This document shows positions 24,122-31,156 of a stretch of DNA of 31,720 nt, piece after piece. How positions within the stretch are numbered: the stretch's first letter is position 1; each line of letters begins with the position of its first letter. Made by a program: the position numbers and the translations under genes. The stretch is from Candidatus Gallimonas intestinigallinarum. GTDB lineage: Bacteria; Bacillota_A; Clostridia; Christensenellales; Borkfalkiaceae. Location of the stretch: the NCBI GenBank assembly GCA_019116405.1, contig DXBS01000043.1:1-31720 (forward strand), read 5' to 3'. The notes under the pieces are model-generated. The model was not told the origin of the DNA, did not search any database, and worked only from the letters and a program-made list of their open reading frames with translations.

Positions 24122-24496
24122 ATGAGAATTTCCAATAAGACGGCAAAGCGGCTTGCCGGCGGCGGGGCGGTGGGGCTTGTCAACGGCGTATTCGGCGGCG
24201 GGGGCGGCATGATCGCCGTGCCCCTTTTGGAGCGCATCGAACGAAGGGGGACTGCGGCTGCGCACGCAACCGCCATCGCCTGTATCCTGCCCGCCTCGCT
24301 CGTGAGTGTCATCGTCTATCTGTGGGCGGGGCTGGCGCCGTGGCGCATCTTCCTGCCCGTTGCCATCGGCGCAGGACTTGGCGGCGTGCTGGGCGCAAAG
24401 CTGCTGCCCGTCCTGCCCGCGCGCGCCGTCAATATCCTGTTTGCGCTTCTCATGCTGCTCGCGGGCGTCAAGGCGCTCTTCGCATGGCATTTCTGA
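24122..24496 (+). CDS. TauE/SafE (TSUP) family transporter, first half
   Basis: A 124-residue membrane protein with about four hydrophobic segments. GLVNGVFGGGGGMIAVPLLE near the N-terminus is the Gly-rich signature of the TauE/SafE anion exporter family. Full-length members have about 250 residues and two such halves; this gene carries one. GGGAGGGAAAGGG stands right before ATG 24122, which is preferred over upstream in-frame codons inside the divergent promoter region. The next gene overlaps its end by 13 bp and encodes the second half. Substrates in the family are sulfite, sulfonates or other small organic anions; this one cannot be specified. Confidence 0.85.
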   Translation: MRISNKTAKRLAGGGAVGLVNGVFGGGGGMIAVPLLERIERRGTAAAHATAIACILPASLVSVIVYLWAGLAPWRIFLPVAIGAGLGGVLGAKLLPVLPARAVNILFALLMLLAGVKALFAWHF

Positions 24497-24867
24497 CCCT
24501 CTTTCTGTGCGGCGTTGCGGGCGGACTGCTGGGCGGCATGGGCATGGGCGGCGGGACGGCGCTCATCCCGCTTTTGACGCTCTTCGGCGTCCCGCAGGCG
24601 GCGGCGCAGGGCGTCAATCTCCTGGCGTTTTTGCCGACGGCGGCGCTCGCGCTCACCGTCCATGCCAAAAACGGGCTCGTCAAGCGGGAGGGGCTGCTGT
24701 TCTTTGTCCTGCCCGCGCTCGCTTGTTCCGTGCCCGGCGCGCTGCTCGCGACCTTTCTTCCCTCCGCCGCGCTCGAGTGCGCGTTCGGCGTCTTTTTGCT
24801 CGTGCTCGCGCTTGTCCGGCTGCGGGACGCGTTCAAAAAAGCGCCCGCACCGGGCAAAAAGCGCTGA
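24484..24867 (+). CDS. TauE/SafE (TSUP) family transporter, second half
   Basis: A 127-residue membrane protein with about four hydrophobic segments and the Gly-rich motif GLLGGMGMGGGTALIPLL at its start, matching the first half in position. It ends with a basic tail (PAPGKKR). ATG 24484 lies inside the end of the preceding gene, in another frame, so the pair is translationally coupled and probably forms a heterodimeric transporter equal to one fused TauE/SafE protein. A recent frameshift splitting one gene is less likely, since each part has its own N-terminal start and the same motif at the same place. Confidence 0.83.
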   Translation: MAFLTLFLCGVAGGLLGGMGMGGGTALIPLLTLFGVPQAAAQGVNLLAFLPTAALALTVHAKNGLVKREGLLFFVLPALACSVPGALLATFLPSAALECAFGVFLLVLALVRLRDAFKKAPAPGKKR

Positions 24868-24988
24868 GAAGAGGCGCCTGTTCAACGCAAATTTTGCATT
24901 GGTGCGCGCAGTTTGTGAAAAACAGGAAAAAACCCAATGAAAAACCGTTCTTTCCCCGTTTTTTGTAAAAATATTTTCAAAAAGGGTA

Positions 24989-25017
24989 TGGACAAACCGC
25001 CGTTCCTGTGTTAAAAT
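24989..25017 (+). promoter_or_regulatory. Promoter of the ppx-maf-mreB-like operon
   Basis: TGGACA (24989-24994) and TAAAAT (25012-25017) with a 17-bp spacer and an extended TGT before the -10. Transcription would start near 25024, leaving a ~110-nt leader. Confidence 0.65.
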
Positions 25018-25133
25018 GTTGCAGAAAGGTAGAATAGGGGCAGTATCAGGGTAGGGAGAAATATGGAGCTTGCCCCCGCGTTTGCCCGACGGTTCAATGG
25101 GACCTCAAATTTCATGCAAAGGACGGGAACGAA

Positions 25134-26684
25134 ATGGAACGGACAGCACTCGAGGCTGAAATGCAGACATCGGAAAAAATCGGGATCATCGATCTCGGTT
25201 CCAACTCCGCGCGCCTTGTGATCGTGCGCCTCTTCGGCGGCGGTTACTTCATGGTCGAGGACGAATTAAAGGAGAGCGTGCGCCTCGGTCAGGATATGGA
25301 TCGCGACGGTTTTTTGAAGCCGCAGCGCGTTGCGGAGACAAATAAGACGCTCAAAATGTTTAAGAGATTGTGTGACGCGAGCGGCGTCACGCGCATCATC
25401 GCCGTGGCGACGGCGGCGGTCCGGCGCGCCAAAAATCAGCGCTCCTTTCTGGATGAGATCCAGGCGACATGCGGCATCCGCGTGGAGGTTCTCTCCGAGG
25501 AAGCGGAGGCGACGTTCGTCTACCGCGGCGTGATCAATTCCATGGATATCCCCAAGGGGATCATTTTGGAGATCGGCGGCGGCAGCACCAAGATCATCTA
25601 CTATAACCGCAGGACGGTGCTTCATTACGCATCGCTCTCGTTCGGCGCGGTCACGCTCACCGACCTGTTTGCGGACGACGGCGTCTCCCCCGAGGAGCAG
25701 ACGAGAAAGATCGAGGAGTTCTTCACCGAACAGTTCAAAAAGATCGAGTGGCTTGCGGACGTCGAGCCGGACGTACAGATGATCGGCGTCGGCGGGTCCT
25801 TCCGCAACCTGTACAAGATCAACCGCCTTGTGCGCAAGTACCCGCTCAACACGGTGCACAACTACTCTTTCGCCGTGGAGGACTTCCGCTCCATCTATGA
25901 GATGGTGCGCGTTCTCGACGTGGAAAAACGCAAGCGCATCCGCGGGCTCTCGCCCGCGCGCGCGGACATCATGCCCGCGGCGCTCGCCATCATCAAGGCG
26001 TTTACCGACTATCTGCACATTGAATCGTTCACGATCGGCGGCAGCGGCCTTCGGGAGGGCATCATGTTCAATCAGGCGGTGCCGCAGACGGTGGAGCGTC
26101 CCATTCTCGACGTTCTGGGCTATTCGCTGACGACGCTCGTCAAGTACTACGGCTGCAACGAAAAGCACGTCGAGCACACGGTGCGTCTCTCCATCCAGCT
26201 CTTCAAACAGCTGCGGGTGCTGCATAAATTTCCGCGCGTCTATCTGAAGGTCCTCAAGATCGCCGCCAGCCTGCACGACAGCGGGCGGGAAGTGCGTTAC
26301 TATGACCACGAACAGCACAGCCGCTATATCATTCTCAATTCGGGCATCTACGGCGCGACGCACCGTGAGATCGTGCTCGCCGCATTTGTCGCGGGGTGCA
26401 GCCGCAAGGGCGATTTGAACGCCGCGGAATGGGCGCGCTATAAGGATATCGTCACCGAGGAGGACCAGGAGATCGTCAAAAAGCTTGGCGTGCTTCTACG
26501 CATCGGCGAGGCGCTCGACCGCAGCGGCATGGGCGTCGTCACGGGCATCAACTGTGACGTTCTGGGCGATTCGGTCATCATGAAGACGGAGCTTGCGGGC
26601 GACGCGGCGCTGGAGATCCGCCAGGCAATGGAAGCGGGCGCCGACTTCAAGCGCACCTTCCGCAAGAATCTGGAGATCCTGTGA
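25134..26684 (+). CDS. Ppx/GppA family exopolyphosphatase / guanosine pentaphosphatase with C-terminal HD-like domain
   Basis: The 516-residue protein opens with the ASKHA phosphate-binding motif IGIIDLGSNSARLVI (16-30), followed by SEEAEATFVYRG (121-132) and EIGGGSTKI (146-154), then VGGSFRNL, all typical of Ppx/GppA. The C-terminal part has an HD-domain-like set of residues: H348, H381-D382 in ASLHDSG, and H392/H395. These enzymes cut polyphosphate or pppGpp in the cytoplasm and link to the stringent response; which activity applies is not visible. ATG 25134 follows AAGGA at some distance (11 nt); a second in-frame ATG at 25161 lies closer to the conserved start. Its stop overlaps the maf start (GTGA). 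Confidence 0.9.
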   Translation: MERTALEAEMQTSEKIGIIDLGSNSARLVIVRLFGGGYFMVEDELKESVRLGQDMDRDGFLKPQRVAETNKTLKMFKRLCDASGVTRIIAVATAAVRRAKNQRSFLDEIQATCGIRVEVLSEEAEATFVYRGVINSMDIPKGIILEIGGGSTKIIYYNRRTVLHYASLSFGAVTLTDLFADDGVSPEEQTRKIEEFFTEQFKKIEWLADVEPDVQMIGVGGSFRNLYKINRLVRKYPLNTVHNYSFAVEDFRSIYEMVRVLDVEKRKRIRGLSPARADIMPAALAIIKAFTDYLHIESFTIGGSGLREGIMFNQAVPQTVERPILDVLGYSLTTLVKYYGCNEKHVEHTVRLSIQLFKQLRVLHKFPRVYLKVLKIAASLHDSGREVRYYDHEQHSRYIILNSGIYGATHREIVLAAFVAGCSRKGDLNAAEWARYKDIVTEEDQEIVKKLGVLLRIGEALDRSGMGVVTGINCDVLGDSVIMKTELAGDAALEIRQAMEAGADFKRTFRKNLEIL

Positions 26685-27235
26685 GGCTTGTCCTCGCCAG
26701 CGCGTCTCCGCGCAGAAGGGAGCTGCTCGCGCGGCTCGTCCCGCAATTTGAGATAGAGCCCTCGCGCTTCGAGGAAGTGGGCGCGGGGCTTTCCGCGTAT
26801 CAGACGGCGCGCGCGTTTGCCGTGGGCAAGGCGCGCGAGGTCGCCTCCCGCCGCCCGCAGGACGCGGTGCTCGGCTCGGACACCGTCGTCTCGCTGGACG
26901 GGGACATCCTGGGAAAGCCCAAGGACGCAGCGGACGCGCGCAGGATGATTCGCCGGCTCTCGGGCAGGACGCACACCGTGTTTACGGGCGTCTGCCTCAT
27001 TTCGGGCGGCAAGGAGCTCGTCGACGTCGCGCATGCGGACGTCACCTTCGAAGATCTCACGGACGAGGTCATCGCGGCATATGTCGCAACGGGCAAACCC
27101 ATGGACAAGGCGGGTGCGTACGGCATACAGGACGGCTTCCCGCTCGTCAGGTCATACGAGGGCAGCTTTTCCTGCATCATGGGTCTGCCGCTCGAGCGCC
27201 TCGCAGGAATGCTTCGGGAAGCGGGGATCATTTAG
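26681..27235 (+). CDS. maf: Maf family nucleotide pyrophosphatase
   Basis: The 184-residue protein carries the Maf signature LASASPRRRELL at residues 5-16, then GSDTVVSLDGDILGKP and, later, DKAGAYGIQ, the conserved active-site segments. Maf proteins hydrolyse non-canonical or pyrimidine nucleoside triphosphates to monophosphates, a house-cleaning role, and affect septum formation. The start is a GTG (26681) overlapping the ppx stop. The reading frame and length fit the family exactly. In Bacillus, maf lies near mreB-mreC-mreD; here an mreB-like gene follows after 21 bp. Confidence 0.93.
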   Translation: MRLVLASASPRRRELLARLVPQFEIEPSRFEEVGAGLSAYQTARAFAVGKAREVASRRPQDAVLGSDTVVSLDGDILGKPKDAADARRMIRRLSGRTHTVFTGVCLISGGKELVDVAHADVTFEDLTDEVIAAYVATGKPMDKAGAYGIQDGFPLVRSYEGSFSCIMGLPLERLAGMLREAGII

Positions 27236-27256
27236 CTTTTTTACAGAGGAAATACC

Positions 27257-28240
27257 ATGCTCAAACTTGCAATTGACTTCGGGACCGCGGTCACGAAGAT
27301 CTATCAGATCGGGAGCGGCATCGTGCTCGCCGAGGCGACCTGCGTCACCATTCAGAAGGAGACGGGGGAGATCCGCGCCTTCGGGAACGAGGCAAAGCGC
27401 CTTCTGGGCAAGACGGCGGAGCTCACCGACGTCTGCTTTCCCGTCTATGAAGGGGAGATCCTCAACGAGCGCTATGCTGCGGCGCTGCTCGAGTACTTTT
27501 TGCAGAAGGTCGTGCGGCGCTCCTATTCGGTGGAGGCGCTCTTCTGCGTGCCCTGCGCGTGCAGTCTCGCCTCGCGCGAGAAATACTGCCGCGTCGCGCG
27601 CTCTGCGGGGCTCAACCGCGTCTCCTTTGCCGAGACGCCCTATCTCGCGGCGCTCGGGCAGGACGTGCCCCTCTCGGAGTCCACGCCCGTCTTTACAATA
27701 GATATCGGCGCGGGGAAGTCAAGCTGCGCGGCGTTTTCCCTGGACGGCATCATCGCGGGGCTGACGATGAACGTGGGCGGCAACAATATGGACGTGCACA
27801 TCATCGACCACGTCGCCGAGACGTTCAACTTAAAGATCGGCTCGCTCTCGAGCGAAAAACTCAAGAACACCGTCGGCAGCCTCATTGAAAACGACAACCA
27901 GAGCACCATCGTCAACGGACGGGACGTCACGACGGGCAAGCCCCGTTCGGTCTCCGTCTCCTCGGCGGACATTCTGCTGCCCATCCGCATCTATGTGGAT
28001 AAGATCATCGAGTACGCGGAGCTTATCTTAAAGAAGCTTCCCGCCGAGGTCAGCGCCGTCATGTGCAAGAACGGCATCTACCTTGCGGGCGGCGTGTGCT
28101 CTCTTGCGGGCTTTGCCGATTACGTCTCCGACCGCCTCGGCATGGAGGCGCATCTGGCAAGCGATCCGCAGATGGCGATCGTACTGGGCGGCGGGCGGAC
28201 GATCGGCTCCAACGCCATCGCAAAGCGCATCTGTATGTAG
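27257..28240 (+). CDS. MreB/Mbl-like actin-fold protein
   Basis: The 327-residue protein has the MreB order: phosphate-1 motif DFGTAVTK (7-14), FGNEAKRLLGKT, a connecting region with E126 in FAETPYLAALG, phosphate-2 motif DIGAGKSS (149-156), GGNNMD (174-179, usually GGDxxD), and the adenosine motif GIYLAGGVCSLAGF near the end. It should polymerise with ATP at the inner face of the membrane and guide wall synthesis. AGAGGAAA precedes ATG 27257. Position after maf fits the mre locus, but mreC and mreD do not follow; the next gene has its own promoter. It is therefore probably an MreB paralogue. Confidence 0.85.
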   Translation: MLKLAIDFGTAVTKIYQIGSGIVLAEATCVTIQKETGEIRAFGNEAKRLLGKTAELTDVCFPVYEGEILNERYAAALLEYFLQKVVRRSYSVEALFCVPCACSLASREKYCRVARSAGLNRVSFAETPYLAALGQDVPLSESTPVFTIDIGAGKSSCAAFSLDGIIAGLTMNVGGNNMDVHIIDHVAETFNLKIGSLSSEKLKNTVGSLIENDNQSTIVNGRDVTTGKPRSVSVSSADILLPIRIYVDKIIEYAELILKKLPAEVSAVMCKNGIYLAGGVCSLAGFADYVSDRLGMEAHLASDPQMAIVLGGGRTIGSNAIAKRICM

Positions 28241-28245
28241 GCTGC

Positions 28246-28274
28246 TTGACAGCGCGGTTTGCATATGATACAAT
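28246..28274 (+). promoter_or_regulatory. Promoter of the small lipoprotein gene
   Basis: TTGACA (28246-28251) and TACAAT (28269-28274), 17-bp spacer, with the extended element TGA directly before the -10. The ~65-nt leader holds two GC-rich hairpins, the second (28312-28317 with 28326-28331) ending just before the Shine-Dalgarno. Confidence 0.85.
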
Positions 28275-28345
28275 AAAAGCCATCGGCGGGGCGCGTCTGT
28301 GCGCCGCCGTGCCGCCGCAGGCAAGCGGCGGAAAGGAGAAATTGC

Positions 28346-29101
28346 ATGAAAAAATTCGGCACGATGATTGCGGCGGGCGCCCTTGCCGTCTGTCTGACAG
28401 TGGGCCTTGCGGCATGCGCGCCCATCTCTTCGGAGGCGCGCAATACGCCGTCGGAGCACGTCACGCGGGAGCAGTGGGAGGCATATTTTTCCGATCTCGA
28501 TGCCTCGCTGGAAAATTGCAGGATCACTTACGAGACGTCTTATGCAGAGACGTCGTACGTCCTGGGTATCAAATATACCTGCACGCAGGTGCAGCAATAT
28601 GAGATCGTACATGCCGACGGCCTCATCTATCAGCGCCGCAGCGCGCATCAGACGGGTGCGTACGGCGATGTCTCGCTGGATGATTCGGAGGCAACGACGG
28701 AATTTTACGTTGCGCCCAATCCGGATGACCAGTTCGGAAACACACTCAGCCGCTATTGGAAGAACGCGGGCGGGGAGTGGAGCGTCGATCTCATAACGGT
28801 GGGGTCGCTGTTCGATCCGCTCGACGCGCTTCCTTCGACGGACTATGACGACTATGTCTACAGCGAGGATCGCGACGGGTATGTGCTTCTTGACGACCTG
28901 GATGGCGAGAACGTCGTGCTCAAGTTTGGTAAAAACGGCAGATTGGTCGCCGTCTGGCAGGAGGAGACCAGTGTCGTCACATCCCTTGGCGGCGTGAGAA
29001 CGGTGGAGCAGATGAATATCGTTATCGAGTACGGCGGACAGTCGCTGACGCTGCCGGAAGTGCCCGCCGATGATACGGGTGCGGAGACGCTCTCGGCATA
29101 A
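28346..29101 (+). CDS. Small lipoprotein, unknown function
   Basis: The 251-residue protein has a lipoprotein signal peptide with lipobox VGLAAC (C24). The mature part is acidic, with many Asp, Glu, Tyr and Thr, and looks beta-rich: alternating stretches such as YETSYAETSYVLGIKYTCTQ, EWSVDLITVG and MNIVIEYGGQSLTLPEV. I do not recognise a family. AAGGAG (28333-28338) lies 7 nt before ATG 28346. It is a single-gene unit with its own strong promoter and terminator. It resembles the large lipoprotein at 20335 in style (acidic, aromatic-rich) but not in size. Confidence 0.85.
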   Translation: MKKFGTMIAAGALAVCLTVGLAACAPISSEARNTPSEHVTREQWEAYFSDLDASLENCRITYETSYAETSYVLGIKYTCTQVQQYEIVHADGLIYQRRSAHQTGAYGDVSLDDSEATTEFYVAPNPDDQFGNTLSRYWKNAGGEWSVDLITVGSLFDPLDALPSTDYDDYVYSEDRDGYVLLDDLDGENVVLKFGKNGRLVAVWQEETSVVTSLGGVRTVEQMNIVIEYGGQSLTLPEVPADDTGAETLSA

Positions 29102-29138
29102 CGCGCAGTCGGCGCCAAGAAAATAAGAACAGCAACAT

Positions 29139-29165
29139 CTCGGGAGCGGATTTTCTGCTCCCGAG
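29139..29165 (+). terminator. Terminator of the small lipoprotein gene
   Basis: CTCGGGAGC (29139-29147) pairs with GCTCCCGAG (29157-29165) around a 9-nt loop and is followed by TTTGCTTTTTC, a good intrinsic terminator tail. Confidence 0.85.
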
Positions 29166-29214
29166 TTTGCTTTTTCGGACGCAAAAGCCATCCCTGCGCA
29201 AGGCAGTTGGCAGG

Positions 29215-29817
29215 GCAAAAAGTAACCCACGCGCAACCGCACGGGGGAGAGTTTGCTGATTTAGTTGTTCGGGTGGGCAGAGATCTTCGCGTTTCCTGCC
29301 TCGTAACTCATACTCTGCGGCACGTTCCTGCTTGCCAAAGATCGGATGCCACCGGTCGCAGCCTTTCTCTGCTCGCCGACGCGCCTCTCACGCAAACTTA
29401 CCGGTATCGGTCCTTGTGATCGGTCTGTCAGAACGCGTTGCCCCGCTTCGGATGGGGGACTTGTCAGGTCGGAAGAATTCTCGGCTTCCTCTATATCGTA
29501 GGCTCATTGCCTGCCGCGGGAAAATGTTCTACCGCGAAATTGTGTTCAAAGCCGATTTACTTCTCCGCCTCTTGGATGGAATTGTACATTGGACTATCCT
29601 CCTTTTACGAAATCTTCAAGCCTTGGGAAATGAATCTGAACATTGCGCACCTCCCACCTCATTGAATTTTTCGGAGACGTTTCCGTCCATGTTGCCCGCG
29701 GACTTTCCCGTCCGCTGATTGTTCTTTCTGTGCCCCGGGCATTACTTGTGCATCGGAGTAACCTACCTTAACGACTTGTGAGGGAATAACATTTCATGAA
29801 AGTTATTTTCTTTTTGT
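29215..29817 (-). ncRNA. Candidate large structured non-coding RNA, ~600 nt, unassigned family
   Basis: A near-consensus promoter (29851-29824) starts minus-strand transcription near 29817, and an intrinsic terminator (29245-29226 plus U-tract) ends it near 29215. In between there is no sizeable minus-strand ORF, and base composition is more even than in the genes around. Many helices can be drawn: UCGGCUU (29555-29549) with AAGCCGA (29487-29481) enclosing CGCGG/CCGCG and AGGC/GCCU hairpins; UGCCCG (29741-29736) with CGGGCA (29698-29693) enclosing a 5-6 bp hairpin; a GAAA-capped stem (29687-29676); ACCGGU (29405-29400) with ACCGGU (29356-29351); GAUCUU (29343-29338) with AAGAUC (29287-29282); GGUGGG (29658-29653) with CCCACC (29277-29272). 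Size and complexity recall OLE, ROOL or GOLLD RNAs, but I cannot match any. Two tiny ORFs with good ribosome-binding sites lie inside (see findings). Confidence 0.6.
29226..29245 (-). terminator. Intrinsic terminator of the candidate large RNA
   Basis: On the minus strand CCCGUGCG-GUUG-CGCGUGGG (29245-29226) forms an 8-bp stem, including two G-U pairs, directly followed by UUACUUUUU. Confidence 0.7.
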
Positions 29818-29823
29818 ACTTAT

Positions 29824-29851
29824 ATTATAGCAGATATTTTTGCGTTGTCAA
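29824..29851 (-). promoter_or_regulatory. Near-consensus promoter of the candidate large RNA
   Basis: On the minus strand TTGACA (29851-29846) and TATAAT (29829-29824) both match consensus perfectly, with a 16-bp spacer. The AT-rich stretch 29852-29956 upstream separates it from the Ger(x)C stop codon and contains further TATAAT-like sequence. Confidence 0.8.
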
Positions 29852-29956
29852 TAGTTTTCGGAAAAATTTTTTGCAGAAATTTTTGAATTATACTATAATT
29901 AGTGCTTATATATAATCCGTATATCCTGCCGTAGCTCATTTTTACAGATTATAATA

Positions 29957-31156
29957 TCACGACACGCTTTTGATGGTTGCTTCGATCTTCACGGGGACGG
30001 CGAGGATGCTGTCCTTCCACTGCCCGTATTCGGCGAGCGAGGCGCGGTAGAGTTTGGTCCTGAGCTCGAACAGATCGCACCCCGTCTGCACGCAGGTGTC
30101 CCACAGGTCGGAAAGATACCCCGTTAAGACCTCTTCGGCGCGCGCCTCCTGCTCGGGGGTAAGCATGCTCTTGGCGATCTCCTCGGGCGAGGACGCCTCC
30201 CGCGTGCCGTACAGCTGGACGCGCAGTTCGAGCGAGAGCGTCGCCGTGGGCACGTCGGCAAGTTCCAGCCCGACCGAGCCGCCGTTCTTGAGCACGACGT
30301 AGGTCTGCCCGTCCGCCTGAAAAGAGCCCGTGTAGACGTTGCCCTCCAGCAGGCTGAACGCGAAGGTTTGCTCGCGGGGGAGAATGGCGGCGAGCCTGCC
30401 GCCGGAAAAGATCGCCGTCTCCTCCGCGCTGTACACCTTCTTTTCCTGCGCTCCCGCCCCGCCGGAGCGATCCGAACTGCCGGAACTCCCCGCACTGCTC
30501 GATGAGCCGCCCGATGAGCCGCCCGAGGACGATCCCTCCTGCACCTGCGCGCGCACATAGGGCATGTAGCCGCTGCCGCTCACGCCGTAGTAGCCGACGG
30601 CGAACTCCCGCAGCGTGGTCGTCAGCACATAGCCCGACTTTTTCGCCGCGTCCGAAAAGAGCTTGGAGAGGGCGAGGGCGGAGGTGTCGTCGATGGCGCT
30701 CGTTGTGGAGAGCATTTCGCCTGCGCTGCCCTCGCAGGCGGCAAGCTGGCAGGAGTTGGGGATATATTCGTTGCGCAAAAAGAAGTCGAGACAGGAAAAG
30801 ACGTCCTCATTCGCGGCGCTCTCGCCCAGCAGGACGAGGTTGCAGAACACCAGCTTGGGCACCCAGCCCGTCTTGGCGTAGATGTCGGCAATGCAGTCGG
30901 GAACGGTCGCGCCCCTGCCTTCGATCTCTACGCTCGACGTGCCGCCCGTCGTCCTGTCGCTGCCCTTGGGGACGGCGATCTGCGCCGTGAGCGCAAAGTC
31001 CTCGCCGTCGCGGTCGATGCCCACGGCGAGCACGATGGCGGTCTTCTGAATGTCCACCAGCCCGAAGTCGTTGGAAAAGAAGATGAGGATGATCGCCGCA
31101 ACAATGATAAGGCACAGCCTGCCCGGCAGCGCGGCGAGAAAGCGCTTAGTTTTCAT
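29957..31156 (-). CDS. Ger(x)C family spore germination protein
   Basis: The 399-residue protein follows the GerAC/GerKC pattern: an N-terminal hydrophobic segment, then QKTAIVLAVGIDRDGEDFALTAQIAVP (given in two parts: QKTAIVLAVGIDRD, then GEDFALTAQIAVP), an alpha/beta core with FFLRNEYIPNSCQLAAC, and a C-terminal domain with a long helix and a final beta-strand (VPVKIEATIKS). These proteins are the C subunits of nutrient germinant receptors in the spore inner membrane. Unlike typical members there is no lipobox cysteine after the hydrophobic segment (FFSNDFG), so it is probably held by a membrane helix. Residues 207-237 form a Ser/Gly-rich linker between the domains. GGGAGG lies 7 nt before ATG 31156, inside the end of the permease gene. 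Confidence 0.9.
   Translation of the reverse strand: MKTKRFLAALPGRLCLIIVAAIILIFFSNDFGLVDIQKTAIVLAVGIDRDGEDFALTAQIAVPKGSDRTTGGTSSVEIEGRGATVPDCIADIYAKTGWVPKLVFCNLVLLGESAANEDVFSCLDFFLRNEYIPNSCQLAACEGSAGEMLSTTSAIDDTSALALSKLFSDAAKKSGYVLTTTLREFAVGYYGVSGSGYMPYVRAQVQEGSSSGGSSGGSSSSAGSSGSSDRSGGAGAQEKKVYSAEETAIFSGGRLAAILPREQTFAFSLLEGNVYTGSFQADGQTYVVLKNGGSVGLELADVPTATLSLELRVQLYGTREASSPEEIAKSMLTPEQEARAEEVLTGYLSDLWDTCVQTGCDLFELRTKLYRASLAEYGQWKDSILAVPVKIEATIKSVS

Noticed and set aside
29332..29718. 128-codon plus-strand ORF opposite the candidate RNA
   Set aside because: TTG start without ribosome-binding site, no recognisable domain; promoter and terminator point to the other strand.
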